A stretch of 5,430 bases of DNA from Nitrospinota bacterium (GTDB lineage: Bacteria; Nitrospinota; Nitrospinia; UBA9942), in contig JACQEW010000125.1 of NCBI GenBank assembly GCA_016200365.1, forward strand, positions 1 through 5,430. Reading direction: 5' to 3'. The first letter of the stretch is position 1. The number at the start of each line of letters is the position of its first letter. The position numbers were made by a program, and so were the translations under genes. This document shows, in pieces, positions 1-4,982 of this stretch. The notes beneath the pieces were generated by a model, which saw only the letters and a program-made list of their open reading frames with translations, was not told the DNA's origin and did no database searches.

Positions 1-108
1 GGAAAGTATAGCAGTGAAGGGGTTTTTATGGCACACACCCTCCTCACAAGCTGCCCGTCCAAATATGAGTCTAAAGGCAAAAGCCATCCAGAGAAGGTTA
101 AAATTTAA
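1..108 (+). CDS. ccmE: CcmE, periplasmic haem chaperone (C-terminal end only)
   Basis: This is the 3' end of a reading frame open from base 1; the stop TAA is at 106-108 and 35 residues are visible. It reads GKYSSEGVF-MAHTLLTSCPSKYESK and onward, which matches the end of the CcmE beta-barrel domain and its flexible tail. CcmE carries haem covalently in the periplasm and hands it to CcmF. In the classical protein the haem is held by His in an HXXXY motif located exactly here ('L-A-K-H-D-E-N-Y' type). In this sequence the motif is C-P-S-K-Y (bases 52-66), so the binding residue is Cys: the CXXXY variant known from archaea and Desulfovibrio-like bacteria. The next gene, after a repeat-filled gap, is ccmF, which supports the identification. 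The N-terminal membrane anchor lies outside the window. Confidence 0.82.
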   Translation, partial: GKYSSEGVFMAHTLLTSCPSKYESKGKSHPEKVKI

Positions 109-245
109 TTTAGCCACTGATTTTCACTGATTTATATAAGTTAAGTAGTTGAGTAGTTAAGTGGTTGAGTAGTTAAACAACTCAACTACTCAACTCCTGC
201 ACAACTCAACTCCAGTGTTTGTCTGTGAAAGTCCGTGGCAATTAT
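109..245. repeat. Nested inverted-repeat element with 8-bp tandem core (ccmE-ccmF gap)
   Basis: The gap between ccmE and ccmF is almost wholly repetitive. Outer arms at 112-129 and 222-239 are imperfect inverted copies (about 15 of 18 positions pair; gccactga... against ...tccgtggc). Inside, bases 140-171 are four octamers of the form gttRagta or gttRagtg, followed by gttaaaca. Bases 180-211 hold three copies of the opposite orientation, actcaact, with one diverged unit (cctgcaca) between them. Bases 164-174 pair perfectly with 184-194 around a 9-nt loop, so RNA or single-stranded DNA here could fold into a long hairpin. No promoter is obvious in it. Confidence 0.8.
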
Positions 246-249
246 TTTT

Positions 250-253
250 GAGG
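250..253 (+). promoter_or_regulatory. Ribosome binding site of ccmF
   Basis: GAGG lies 4 nt before the ATG at 258, just outside the repeat element. It supports this start, and no other in-frame start with a comparable site is seen nearby. Confidence 0.5.
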
Positions 254-257
254 TTCT

Positions 258-1832
258 ATGAGCGAAATCGGCGAGTTGTGTCTTCTTCTTTCTCTCGGTA
301 TCTCGATATATTCTGCGATAGTTCCTATCCTCGGTGAAAAAAGGGGGAGAAGGGAGCTTATTGTCAGCGCAGAAAATTCTATATTCGTCACATCCGGACT
401 CATTACGATTTCCTCTGTCATATTAATATACGCATTTTTAAATAGAGATTTCAGTGTAGAGTATGTAGCCAATTATTCCAATAGAGACCTATCATTATTT
501 TACACTTTATCCGCATTCTGGGCAGGACAAAAGGGTTCCCTTTTGCTGTGGGCGTGGCTGCTTGCCATATTCGGCACAGTTGTTGTTATACAGAACAGAA
601 ATAAGAACAGGGAGTTTATGCCTTATGTCATGGCGATAATCTCAGCAACCCTCTGTCTGTTTCTATCCCTTCTTGTCTTTGCATCGAGACCCTTTGAGCT
701 GACCTACCCGCCTGGAGACGGCTATGGATTAAATCCGCTCCTGCAAAATCCCGGCATGGTCTTTCACCCCCCTACGCTTTATATAGGATTTGTAGGGTTT
801 ACCATACCCTTTGCCTTTGCTATGGCTGCGCTTTTAAGCGGTCATCTCGGCGATGTATGGATAAAGACCACAAGACGCTGGACAATCTTTTCATGGTTCT
901 TTTTAGGCATGGGTAATCTTTTGGGTGCGTGGTGGGCTTACAGGGTTTTAGGCTGGGGAGGCTACTGGGCATGGGATCCTGTAGAGAACGCATCTTTTAT
1001 GCCCTGGCTCACAGGCACTGCCTATCTCCACTCTGTTATGATTCAGGAGAGGAGGGATATGCTAAAGGTCTGGAACATGGTTCTTATCGTTATAACCTTC
1101 TGCCTTACCATTTTCGGGACATTCCTTACGAGGAGCGGGGTCGTCCAGTCTGTCCATTCCTTTGGTCAAAGCACGGTCGGCTACTATTTTTTAGGTTTTT
1201 TAATGGCAGCGATACTTTTTTCGTCCTATCTTATAATAAACAGGCTCTCTATTTTAAAGAGCAACAATGAGCTCGATTCCATTATATCGAGGGAGAGCAG
1301 CTTTCTTTTTAATAACCTGATACTGGTCGGCGCTGCCTTTGCTACATTCTGGGGGACGATGTTTCCTGTAATATCAGAGGCGGTAAGGGGTCAGAAGATA
1401 ACAGTAGGTCCCCCTTTCTTTAATCAGGTTAATGTTCCCATAGGACTCGCCCTCCTGCTCCTTGTCGGGATATGTCCTCTTATCTCATGGAAGAGGGCGT
1501 CAATAAATAATCTTAAACGAAATTTTATGAAGCCCTTTATAGTGTCAATCTTAGGAGGTATAGCCCTGATACCGATAGGGGCAGGACATCTCTTTGCATG
1601 GCTCTCTTTTACAATATCCATATTTGTCGTAACCACCATACTTCTGGAATTTTACAGCGGGGCGAGGACAAGGAAAGAGGCTGCCGGAGAAGGTTTTATA
1701 AAGGCGCTCTTTTCTCTAATCGGGAAAAACAAGAGACGCTATGGGGGGTATACAATACATATCGGTGTTGTCCTGATGTTTGTGGGTATTACAGGCTCGT
1801 CTTACAATCTTGAAAAGGAGGGCATTGAATGA
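258..1832 (+). CDS. ccmF: CcmF/CcsA-family haem lyase subunit, N-terminal main part (split gene)
   Basis: CcmF is the multi-spanning inner-membrane protein that takes haem from CcmE and joins it to apocytochrome c. This 524-residue frame holds most of the family: a tryptophan-rich WWD signature at residues 233-251 (W-G-G-Y-W-A-W-D-P-V-E-N), and the four conserved histidines at about 170 (NPGMVFHPP), 258 (AYLHSV), 300 (VQSVHSF) and 501 (GYTIHIGVV). Many hydrophobic segments run from residue 5 to 512. CcmF proteins usually have around 600-650 residues. Here the frame stops at TGA 1830-1832, just after the H501 helix (GITGSSYNLEKEGIE), where the periplasmic domain should begin. The rest of the protein resumes at once in another frame (see 1837-2145). 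The start is ATG with GAGG upstream. A second, overlapping + strand reading in the same area is only a shadow of this gene. Identity is firm; whether the protein works in this state is not known. Confidence 0.93.
   Translation: MSEIGELCLLLSLGISIYSAIVPILGEKRGRRELIVSAENSIFVTSGLITISSVILIYAFLNRDFSVEYVANYSNRDLSLFYTLSAFWAGQKGSLLLWAWLLAIFGTVVVIQNRNKNREFMPYVMAIISATLCLFLSLLVFASRPFELTYPPGDGYGLNPLLQNPGMVFHPPTLYIGFVGFTIPFAFAMAALLSGHLGDVWIKTTRRWTIFSWFFLGMGNLLGAWWAYRVLGWGGYWAWDPVENASFMPWLTGTAYLHSVMIQERRDMLKVWNMVLIVITFCLTIFGTFLTRSGVVQSVHSFGQSTVGYYFLGFLMAAILFSSYLIINRLSILKSNNELDSIISRESSFLFNNLILVGAAFATFWGTMFPVISEAVRGQKITVGPPFFNQVNVPIGLALLLLVGICPLISWKRASINNLKRNFMKPFIVSILGGIALIPIGAGHLFAWLSFTISIFVVTTILLEFYSGARTRKEAAGEGFIKALFSLIGKNKRRYGGYTIHIGVVLMFVGITGSSYNLEKEGIE
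1813..1822 (+). promoter_or_regulatory. Possible internal ribosome binding site at the ccmF break
   Basis: AAAAGGAGGG sits just before the TGA of the N-terminal ccmF frame and just before TTG 1825 and ATG 1837 of the C-terminal frame. It could couple translation of the two parts. It could also be accidental, since it encodes the ordinary residues E-K-E-G of the first frame. Confidence 0.4.
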
Positions 1833-1836
1833 CAAA

Positions 1837-2145
1837 ATGCCTGTCCCCACAAAGGCAGAGGTTACAGCAACAATGGATGTGGAGAAGGATGGGAAAGTCA
1901 TAGCAACTGCTGCACCGAAAAGGGATTTTTATAAAAATAATGAACAGCCTGTCTCAAGGGTGTATAACCTGTCAGGACTTAAAGAAGACCTTTATATTAT
2001 ACTCGCAGGATTTCAGGATGACGGCTCTGCTACATTCAAGGTTCATGTAAACCCGCTGGTTAAATGGCTCTGGATCGGCGGTATTGTCATAGGCGTGGGG
2101 ACATTCATAGCAATGCTGCCGGATAGGAGGGGGAGAAAGAGTTAA
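1837..2145 (+). CDS. ccmF: CcmF C-terminal fragment (periplasmic domain end and last TM helix)
   Basis: This frame lies +1 relative to the upstream ccmF frame and encodes what a normal CcmF has at its C-terminus: a beta-rich periplasmic piece (AEVTATMDV-EKDGKVIATAAPKRDFY, then L-KEDLYIILAGFQDDGSATFKVHVNPLVKW) and the final helix (LWIGGIVIGVGTFIAML) with a basic tail. About 20-30 residues expected between NLEKEGIE and this piece are absent in any frame, so the split looks like a small deletion that also changed frame, not a simple one-base error. It could be translated independently: AAAAGGAGGG at 1813-1822 precedes TTG 1825 (2 nt away) and ATG 1837 (14 nt away). The frame is open back to TTG 1780. 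The stop TAA at 2143-2145 lies within the first heptamer of the following repeat array. It is either a two-part CcmF or a pseudogene remnant. Confidence 0.8.
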   Translation: MPVPTKAEVTATMDVEKDGKVIATAAPKRDFYKNNEQPVSRVYNLSGLKEDLYIILAGFQDDGSATFKVHVNPLVKWLWIGGIVIGVGTFIAMLPDRRGRKS

Positions 2146-2187
2146 GAGTTATGAGTTATGAGTTAAGAGTTAGTTATAAGTTACAAG
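2139..2187. repeat. Heptamer array across the ccmF stop and ccmH start
   Basis: Seven consecutive 7-bp units in perfect register: gagttaa, gagttat, gagttat, gagttaa, gagttag, ttataag, ttacaag. The first unit contains the stop codon of the ccmF C-terminal frame (TAA 2143-2145). The second and third contribute the ATG start of the ccmH-like gene (2151-2153). The remaining units are translated as its N-terminal residues S-Y-E-L-R-V-S-Y-K-L-Q. Confidence 0.88.
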
Positions 2188-2666
2188 TTTTGTGTATTTT
2201 ATTTCTTGCATCTTGCATCTTGCATCTTGCATCTTACGATGTTCCGGCAGTGGCTTTAGATGAGAGATATAAGCCGCTGTATGATGAGCTTTCAGACAAA
2301 TTCATGTGTCTCTGCGGATGCGGGTCAACAGTTAAGACTTGCCCGCATGAACAGTGCGGTTTTGCAATACCCTTTAAAAAAGAACTGTCCGAGAGAGTTC
2401 AAAAGGGTGAAACAAAAGAGCAGATTATAAAATATTTTATAGATAAGCACGGTGAGAAAATCCTTTCATCTCCTACAAAAAAGGGATTCAATCTGATGGC
2501 ATGGATTACACCCTTTGCCGCAATAATAATTGCAGGATTTTTGATAAAGAAAGTTATAAATAAATGGACAGTAAGACAGAAGTCAGAAGACAGAAGTCAG
2601 AAGACAGAAGTAGTAGAGGATAAATATAAAAAGATGCTGAAGAAGGAATTGGAGGAGTTCGAGTGA
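2151..2666 (+). CDS. ccmH: CcmH/CycL-like cytochrome c maturation protein, cysteine-rich variant
   Basis: CcmH is a membrane-anchored periplasmic protein that keeps apocytochrome c cysteines reduced for haem attachment. The 171-residue product has an N-terminal hydrophobic signal (about 13-29), a CcmH-like domain (37-108) and a second TM helix (about 115-132, W-I-T-P-F-A-A-I-I-I-A-G-F). Family features are the opening DERYKPLYDELSDKFMC, the AIPFKKELSERVQKGETKEQII stretch and the YFIDKHGEKIL end. In place of the canonical L-R-C-x-x-C-Q it has C53-L-C55-G-C57 followed by C64-P-H-E-Q-C69, five cysteines in all. It also has a possible lipobox L19-A-S-C22, or alternatively a signal peptidase site after A-V-A35. 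The start is ATG 2151, 5 nt after the ccmF stop. The other nearby ATG (2158) reads straight into a stop. Both ends of the gene consist of heptamer repeats. The next gene overlaps it by 4 bp, so the two are translationally coupled. Confidence 0.85.
   Translation: MSYELRVSYKLQVLCILFLASCILHLASYDVPAVALDERYKPLYDELSDKFMCLCGCGSTVKTCPHEQCGFAIPFKKELSERVQKGETKEQIIKYFIDKHGEKILSSPTKKGFNLMAWITPFAAIIIAGFLIKKVINKWTVRQKSEDRSQKTEVVEDKYKKMLKKELEEFE
2205..2232. repeat. Four perfect cttgcat heptamers inside the ccmH signal sequence
   Basis: Four exact copies of cttgcat, followed by a diverged cttacga. Because 7 is not a multiple of 3, the frame rotates through the array and the protein repeats every 7 residues: L-A-S-C-I-L-H then L-A-S. 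The result is hydrophobic and forms the core of the predicted signal peptide. Confidence 0.92.
2576..2610. repeat. Five alternating heptamers in the ccmH C-terminal tail
   Basis: acagaag and tcagaag alternate over five 7-bp units (a 14-bp period, two and a half copies), ending in tag. In the ccmH frame this encodes the charged cytoplasmic linker R-Q-K-S-E-D-R-S-Q-K-T-E just after the second membrane helix. Confidence 0.9.
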
Positions 2667-2938
2667 TTACATTCGTTGAAATTTTAATATTTATATCTGC
2701 AATGTTTTTTGTCGGGTATCCTATTTTTAAAAAGTCGGGAGTCGTGAGTCGTGAGTCGGGAGTCAATGAGACATTAGGCGGGCTTATTCATAAAAAAGAA
2801 TTGGTATACACTGCCATCAAAGACCTGGAATTTGATTATCGGACAGGTAAGTTATCTGAAGATGACTACAAAGATTTGAAAGAAAAATACGAGACAGAGG
2901 CGCTGCTTATATTAAAAGAGATTGATGAACCCCGTTAG
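2663..2938 (+). CDS. Short CcmI-like cytochrome c biogenesis protein
   Basis: The 91-residue product has one N-terminal TM helix (about 4-22, FVEILIFISAMFFVGYPIF) and a short helical domain, K-K-E-L-V-Y-T-A-I-K-D-L-E-F-D-Y-R-T-G-K-L-S-E, then DDYKDLKEKYETEALLIL. This matches the N-terminal part of CcmI (CycH), the subunit that presents apocytochrome c to the CcmF/CcmH complex. The large TPR domain of proteobacterial CcmI is absent. The start is GTG 2663, overlapping the TGA of ccmH (GTGA), with GGAGG at 2651-2655 as ribosome binding site. Residues around 24-36 (K-S-G-V-V-S-R-E-S-G-V-N-E) are encoded by a heptamer array. The last codons and the stop (E-P-R-stop) lie in the left arm of an inverted repeat, so the natural C-terminus may have been changed by that element. 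The family call is likely; the exact role is inferred from the neighbours. Confidence 0.75.
   Translation: MITFVEILIFISAMFFVGYPIFKKSGVVSRESGVNETLGGLIHKKELVYTAIKDLEFDYRTGKLSEDDYKDLKEKYETEALLILKEIDEPR
2733..2764. repeat. agtcgtg/agtcggg heptamer array inside the ccmI-like gene
   Basis: Units agtcggg, agtcgtg, agtcgtg, agtcggg plus a partial agtc, in exact 7-bp register and in frame with the CcmI-like protein. It falls in the linker between the membrane helix and the helical domain. Confidence 0.9.
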
Positions 2939-2992
2939 ATATTTGCTATTGAATGAAAATAATCCCATTGAATACTTATTATCTAACGGGGT
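2929..2992. repeat. 13-bp perfect inverted repeat spanning the ccmI-like stop codon
   Basis: accccgttagata at 2929-2941 is the exact reverse complement of tatctaacggggt at 2980-2992, with 38 nt between. The TAG stop of the ccmI-like gene (2936-2938) is inside the left arm. The AT-rich interior contains attgaat twice. There is no T-run after the right arm and the loop is long, so it looks more like a small MITE/REP-type element than a standard terminator, although it could stabilise the 3' end of the ccm transcript. Confidence 0.82.
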
Positions 2993-3030
2993 GAATCTGG
3001 AAAGAAAAAGACAGATGGGGAGACCATATT

Positions 3031-3070
3031 ACCTCCTCTCCCCAGCGGGGAGAGGAATGAGGTGAGGGGG
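3031..3070. repeat. GC-rich REP-like hairpin element
   Basis: cctctcccc (3035-3043) pairs perfectly with ggggagagg (3047-3055) around the loop agc. The flanks acct... and ...aatgaggtgaggggg resemble dispersed 'ctctcccc...ggtgaggg' palindromic elements common in many bacterial genomes. It is GC-rich compared with its surroundings and has no T-tract, so a terminator role is doubtful. It lies directly before the zinc-ribbon mini-ORF and overlaps its only GTG start candidate. Confidence 0.65.
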
Positions 3071-3154
3071 ATTGCCATCTTCTGCCCCAAATGCGGCACA
3101 AAAACCAAGACAGGCGACAACTTCTGTTCCAAATGCGGCACAAAACTTCCATAA
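3062..3154 (+). CDS. Double zinc-ribbon mini-ORF (possible gene remnant)
   Basis: A 30-residue reading from GTG 3062 to TAA 3152-3154 contains two copies of a zinc-knuckle: F-C-P-K-C-G-T-K, then a short linker (TKTGDN), then F-C-S-K-C-G-T-K, ending L-P. The four Cys in two CxxC pairs form a standard zinc ribbon as found at the ends of many regulatory or membrane proteins. The two halves are a 42-bp-spaced near-duplicate in DNA. The frame is open back to 2987 but the upstream part is repeat DNA. The natural start of such domains would be at 3071, where ATT stands in place of ATG. It could be a tiny Zn-binding protein, or the surviving end of a larger gene overrun by the repeat element. The motif is clear; expression is uncertain. 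Confidence 0.4.
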   Translation: MRGIAIFCPKCGTKTKTGDNFCSKCGTKLP

Positions 3155-3187
3155 TCTATCTTAACCTCCTCTTTTTCTCTGATAAAT

Positions 3188-3218
3188 TTGACTTTGCAAA
3201 GATTTTATGATATTTAAT
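3188..3218 (+). promoter_or_regulatory. Possible sigma70-type promoter for the 3243 gene
   Basis: TTGACT at 3188-3193 resembles a -35 box. TTTAAT at 3213-3218 (spacing 19) or TATTTA at 3211-3216 (spacing 17) could be the -10. Transcription would begin around 3225, shortly before the ribosome site at 3234-3240. The local AT-richness makes chance matches easy. Confidence 0.3.
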
Positions 3219-3233
3219 ATTAAATCCAATTCA

Positions 3234-3240
3234 GGGAGGG
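3234..3240 (+). promoter_or_regulatory. Ribosome binding site deciding the start at 3243
   Basis: GGGAGGG immediately before ATATG is a strong Shine-Dalgarno match with short spacing. It favours ATG 3243 over the in-frame ATG 3207, which has no purine-rich site before it. Confidence 0.55.
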
Positions 3241-3242
3241 AT

Positions 3243-3818
3243 ATGCCTACCTTTAAAGAGCATCTGTTTCAGGAGTATGCTTCAAAGAGTCTTAACAGGC
3301 TCCGTTCAGAGCTTTGCAATAAGTATAAGCCTAAGAAGGAAAACCGTTTTGATTGCAATGGCATTACTTATGAAATCAGCCCTGTCAGGGTAACAAAGGA
3401 TGGTATAGAGTTCGAGATAAGCTCTAAAATACCTTTTGAACAGCTTTCCCGCCGGGCATCTAAGGAAAAATACTTTGAATCGGTAAAAGGTATTATGCTT
3501 AAAAAGGAGAAACAGCCTTCTGCGGTCGATATGGATAATATTGTTACAAGCTTAGGTCAGAATGAGAAAAAGGAGAGGGATTATGTCAGGCTGACTTATT
3601 CTTATTCTGAAAACGAGCTTTATAACAGCGCTGAAATCGCAAAGAAGGTGGAGAAGCTCAAGAAAAATCCCGACAGCATACCTGTTATAGCCGGTGTGAC
3701 AACCATATTCGGAAGACTTGTTCTCCTTTCTATCGAGGAGTCCCTTTATAAAAAGGCAAAGGAGAATATCCAGTCTTTTATTAATGCCAATGATGAGGTT
3801 ATGGAGAAGCACAAATAA
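3243..3818 (+). CDS. Protein of unknown function
   Basis: I do not recognise this 191-residue protein. It starts at ATG 3243 (MPTFKEHLFQEYASKSLNRLRSELCNKYKP); an in-frame ATG at 3207 would add 12 residues but lacks a ribosome site. The protein is rich in Lys and Glu, with no signal peptide and no clear membrane segment. The most hydrophobic part is residues 146-164 (I-P-V-I-A-G-V-T-T-I-F-G-R-L-V-L-L-S-I), too mixed for a confident helix. The N-terminal half looks alpha/beta (F-D-C-N-G-I-T-Y-E-I-S-P-V-R-V-T-K-D-G-I-E-F-E-I), followed by a charged helical part. Cys occurs only at 25 and 38. Codon use looks like that of its neighbours. It is bounded by the inverted-repeat region upstream and a heptamer palindrome downstream, so it may be its own transcription unit. 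Nothing links it to the ccm or pheA genes beyond position. Confidence 0.75.
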   Translation: MPTFKEHLFQEYASKSLNRLRSELCNKYKPKKENRFDCNGITYEISPVRVTKDGIEFEISSKIPFEQLSRRASKEKYFESVKGIMLKKEKQPSAVDMDNIVTSLGQNEKKERDYVRLTYSYSENELYNSAEIAKKVEKLKKNPDSIPVIAGVTTIFGRLVLLSIEESLYKKAKENIQSFINANDEVMEKHK

Positions 3819-3822
3819 AGAA

Positions 3823-3889
3823 ATTTACGATTTACAATTTACGAATTACGATTTAAAATTGTAAATCTAAAATTGTAAATCGTAAATCC
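3823..3889. repeat. Self-complementary heptamer array upstream of pheA
   Basis: Nine 7-bp units in one unbroken register: atttacg, atttaca, atttacg, aattacg, atttaaa, then attgtaa, atctaaa, attgtaa, atcgtaa and a partial atcc. Bases 3823-3840 are an exact 18-bp reverse complement of 3870-3887, with a 29-nt loop. The architecture is a forward array joined to its inverted copy. It fills most of the gap between the unknown gene and pheA, and could act as an AT-rich hairpin in RNA. No T-run of terminator type follows. Confidence 0.92.
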
Positions 3890-3905
3890 AGTAGGTAATT
3901 TAATA

Positions 3906-4973
3906 TTGAGCAAGATTAATGAATTAAGGAAAAAAATAGATGGGATTGATGAGAATATACTCAGGCTTCTGAATAAAAGGGCTGAGGCTGCCATCCTTAT
4001 AGGAGAGGAAAAATCGAAGCTCAAAAGCAGTTTTCATGTCCCTGATAGAGAAAGAGAGATATTAGAGCGTCTAATAAGGATAAATAAAGGACCATTTCCC
4101 AACGATTCTTTAAAATCGGTATACAGGGAGATATTGTCCGCCACCCTCTCGCTTGAAAGACCCCTGACCATAGCATACCTTGGACCGCAAGCTACCTTTA
4201 CACATCTGGCTGCTGTGAATCAATTCGGCTCATCTGCCGTTTATGTTCCATCCGATAGGCTGGATACAATCTTTTCAGAGGTGGAGACGGATAGGGTTGA
4301 TTACGGCGTCGTCCCGATTGAGAATTCGATGGAAGGGGTTGTAACCCATACCCTCGACCTTTTTGTGGATTCCAATGTAAATATATGCGGAGAGATACTT
4401 TTAGAGATACATCAAAATCTTTTATCGAGAAGCAAGAATATGAAAGAGATAAAAAAGATATACTCCCATCCGCAGCCTATTGCCCAGTGCAGGTTATGGC
4501 TCGAGAGAAATTTGCCCGGCATACCCCATTATGATGTATCGAGCACTGCAAAGGCAGCAGAGATGTCGGCAAAGGAAAATGGGGCTGCTGCAATAGCCAG
4601 CGAGGCGGCAGCAGGGCTTTACGGATTAAATATACTGGCGAAGAAAATAGAAGACAGTAAAAATAACTACACCAGATTTCTTATCATTGGCAAGGCAAAG
4701 AGAGGACGGAGTGAAAATGATAAGACCTCGATACTCGTATCGATAAAAGACAGGGTCGGCGCCCTATACGATATACTGAAGCCCTTTGAAAAAAATAAGA
4801 TAAACCTCACAAAGATTGAGTCGAGACCTTTAAGAAGGAGGGCATGGGAATATGTCTTCTTTATAGACTTTGAGGGTCATATAGAGGATAAAAATGTTTC
4901 TGCGACAATCGAAAAACTTAGAAATGATGTCCTGTTCTTAAAGATACTCGGCTCTTATCCGAAATGGGGGTAA
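3906..4973 (+). CDS. pheA: Bifunctional chorismate mutase / prephenate dehydratase (P-protein)
   Basis: A cytoplasmic enzyme of phenylalanine synthesis: it converts chorismate to prephenate and then to phenylpyruvate. The 355 residues match the usual length of the fused form. Residues 1-85 are an AroQ-type chorismate mutase helix bundle, with the expected active-site residues R8 (INELRKKID), R25 (LLNKRAEAA), K36 and R48/E49 (VPDRERE). Residues 86-262 are prephenate dehydratase: AYLGPQATFTH (90-100), VVPIENSMEGVV (135-146) and the catalytic T256-R-F (NNYTRFLIIGK). Residues 275-352 are a regulatory ACT domain with G285-A-L-Y and E305-S-R-P, the phenylalanine-binding motifs, so feedback inhibition by Phe is expected. 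The start is TTG 3906, the only sensible start before the conserved INELR helix, with a weak TAGGT (3892-3896) upstream. It is followed by hisC, an order common where aromatic genes are grouped. Confidence 0.96.
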   Translation: MSKINELRKKIDGIDENILRLLNKRAEAAILIGEEKSKLKSSFHVPDREREILERLIRINKGPFPNDSLKSVYREILSATLSLERPLTIAYLGPQATFTHLAAVNQFGSSAVYVPSDRLDTIFSEVETDRVDYGVVPIENSMEGVVTHTLDLFVDSNVNICGEILLEIHQNLLSRSKNMKEIKKIYSHPQPIAQCRLWLERNLPGIPHYDVSSTAKAAEMSAKENGAAAIASEAAAGLYGLNILAKKIEDSKNNYTRFLIIGKAKRGRSENDKTSILVSIKDRVGALYDILKPFEKNKINLTKIESRPLRRRAWEYVFFIDFEGHIEDKNVSATIEKLRNDVLFLKILGSYPKWG

Positions 4974-4982
4974 GGAATAAAT

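Noticed and set aside
929..1270. Overlapping + strand gene inside ccmF
   Set aside because: It is a frame shadow of the conserved CcmF core, with no recognisable motif of its own.
1813..1840. Programmed +1 or -1 ribosomal frameshift joining the two ccmF parts
   Set aside because: There is no heptameric slippery site or clear downstream structure. A shift alone would not restore the missing periplasmic residues, so deletion (or an assembly gap) fits better.
2205..2232. CRISPR array
   Set aside because: Units are 7 bp and directly adjacent, with no spacers. The same holds for all other arrays in the window.
2929..2992. Rho-independent terminator after the ccmI-like gene
   Set aside because: The loop is 38 nt, the stem overlaps the stop codon, and no T-run follows the right arm.
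3035..3055. Rho-independent terminator at the GC-rich hairpin
   Set aside because: The stem and loop are good, but what follows is aatgaggtgag, not a T-tract. A dispersed REP-like element is more likely.
3207..3242. Longer start of the unknown protein at ATG 3207
   Set aside because: No ribosome binding site before it, and it overlaps the likely promoter -10 region. ATG 3243 has GGGAGGG just upstream.
3552..3812. Antisense gene over the unknown protein
   Set aside because: No ribosome site or family features. The sense frame has a strong start and normal composition.
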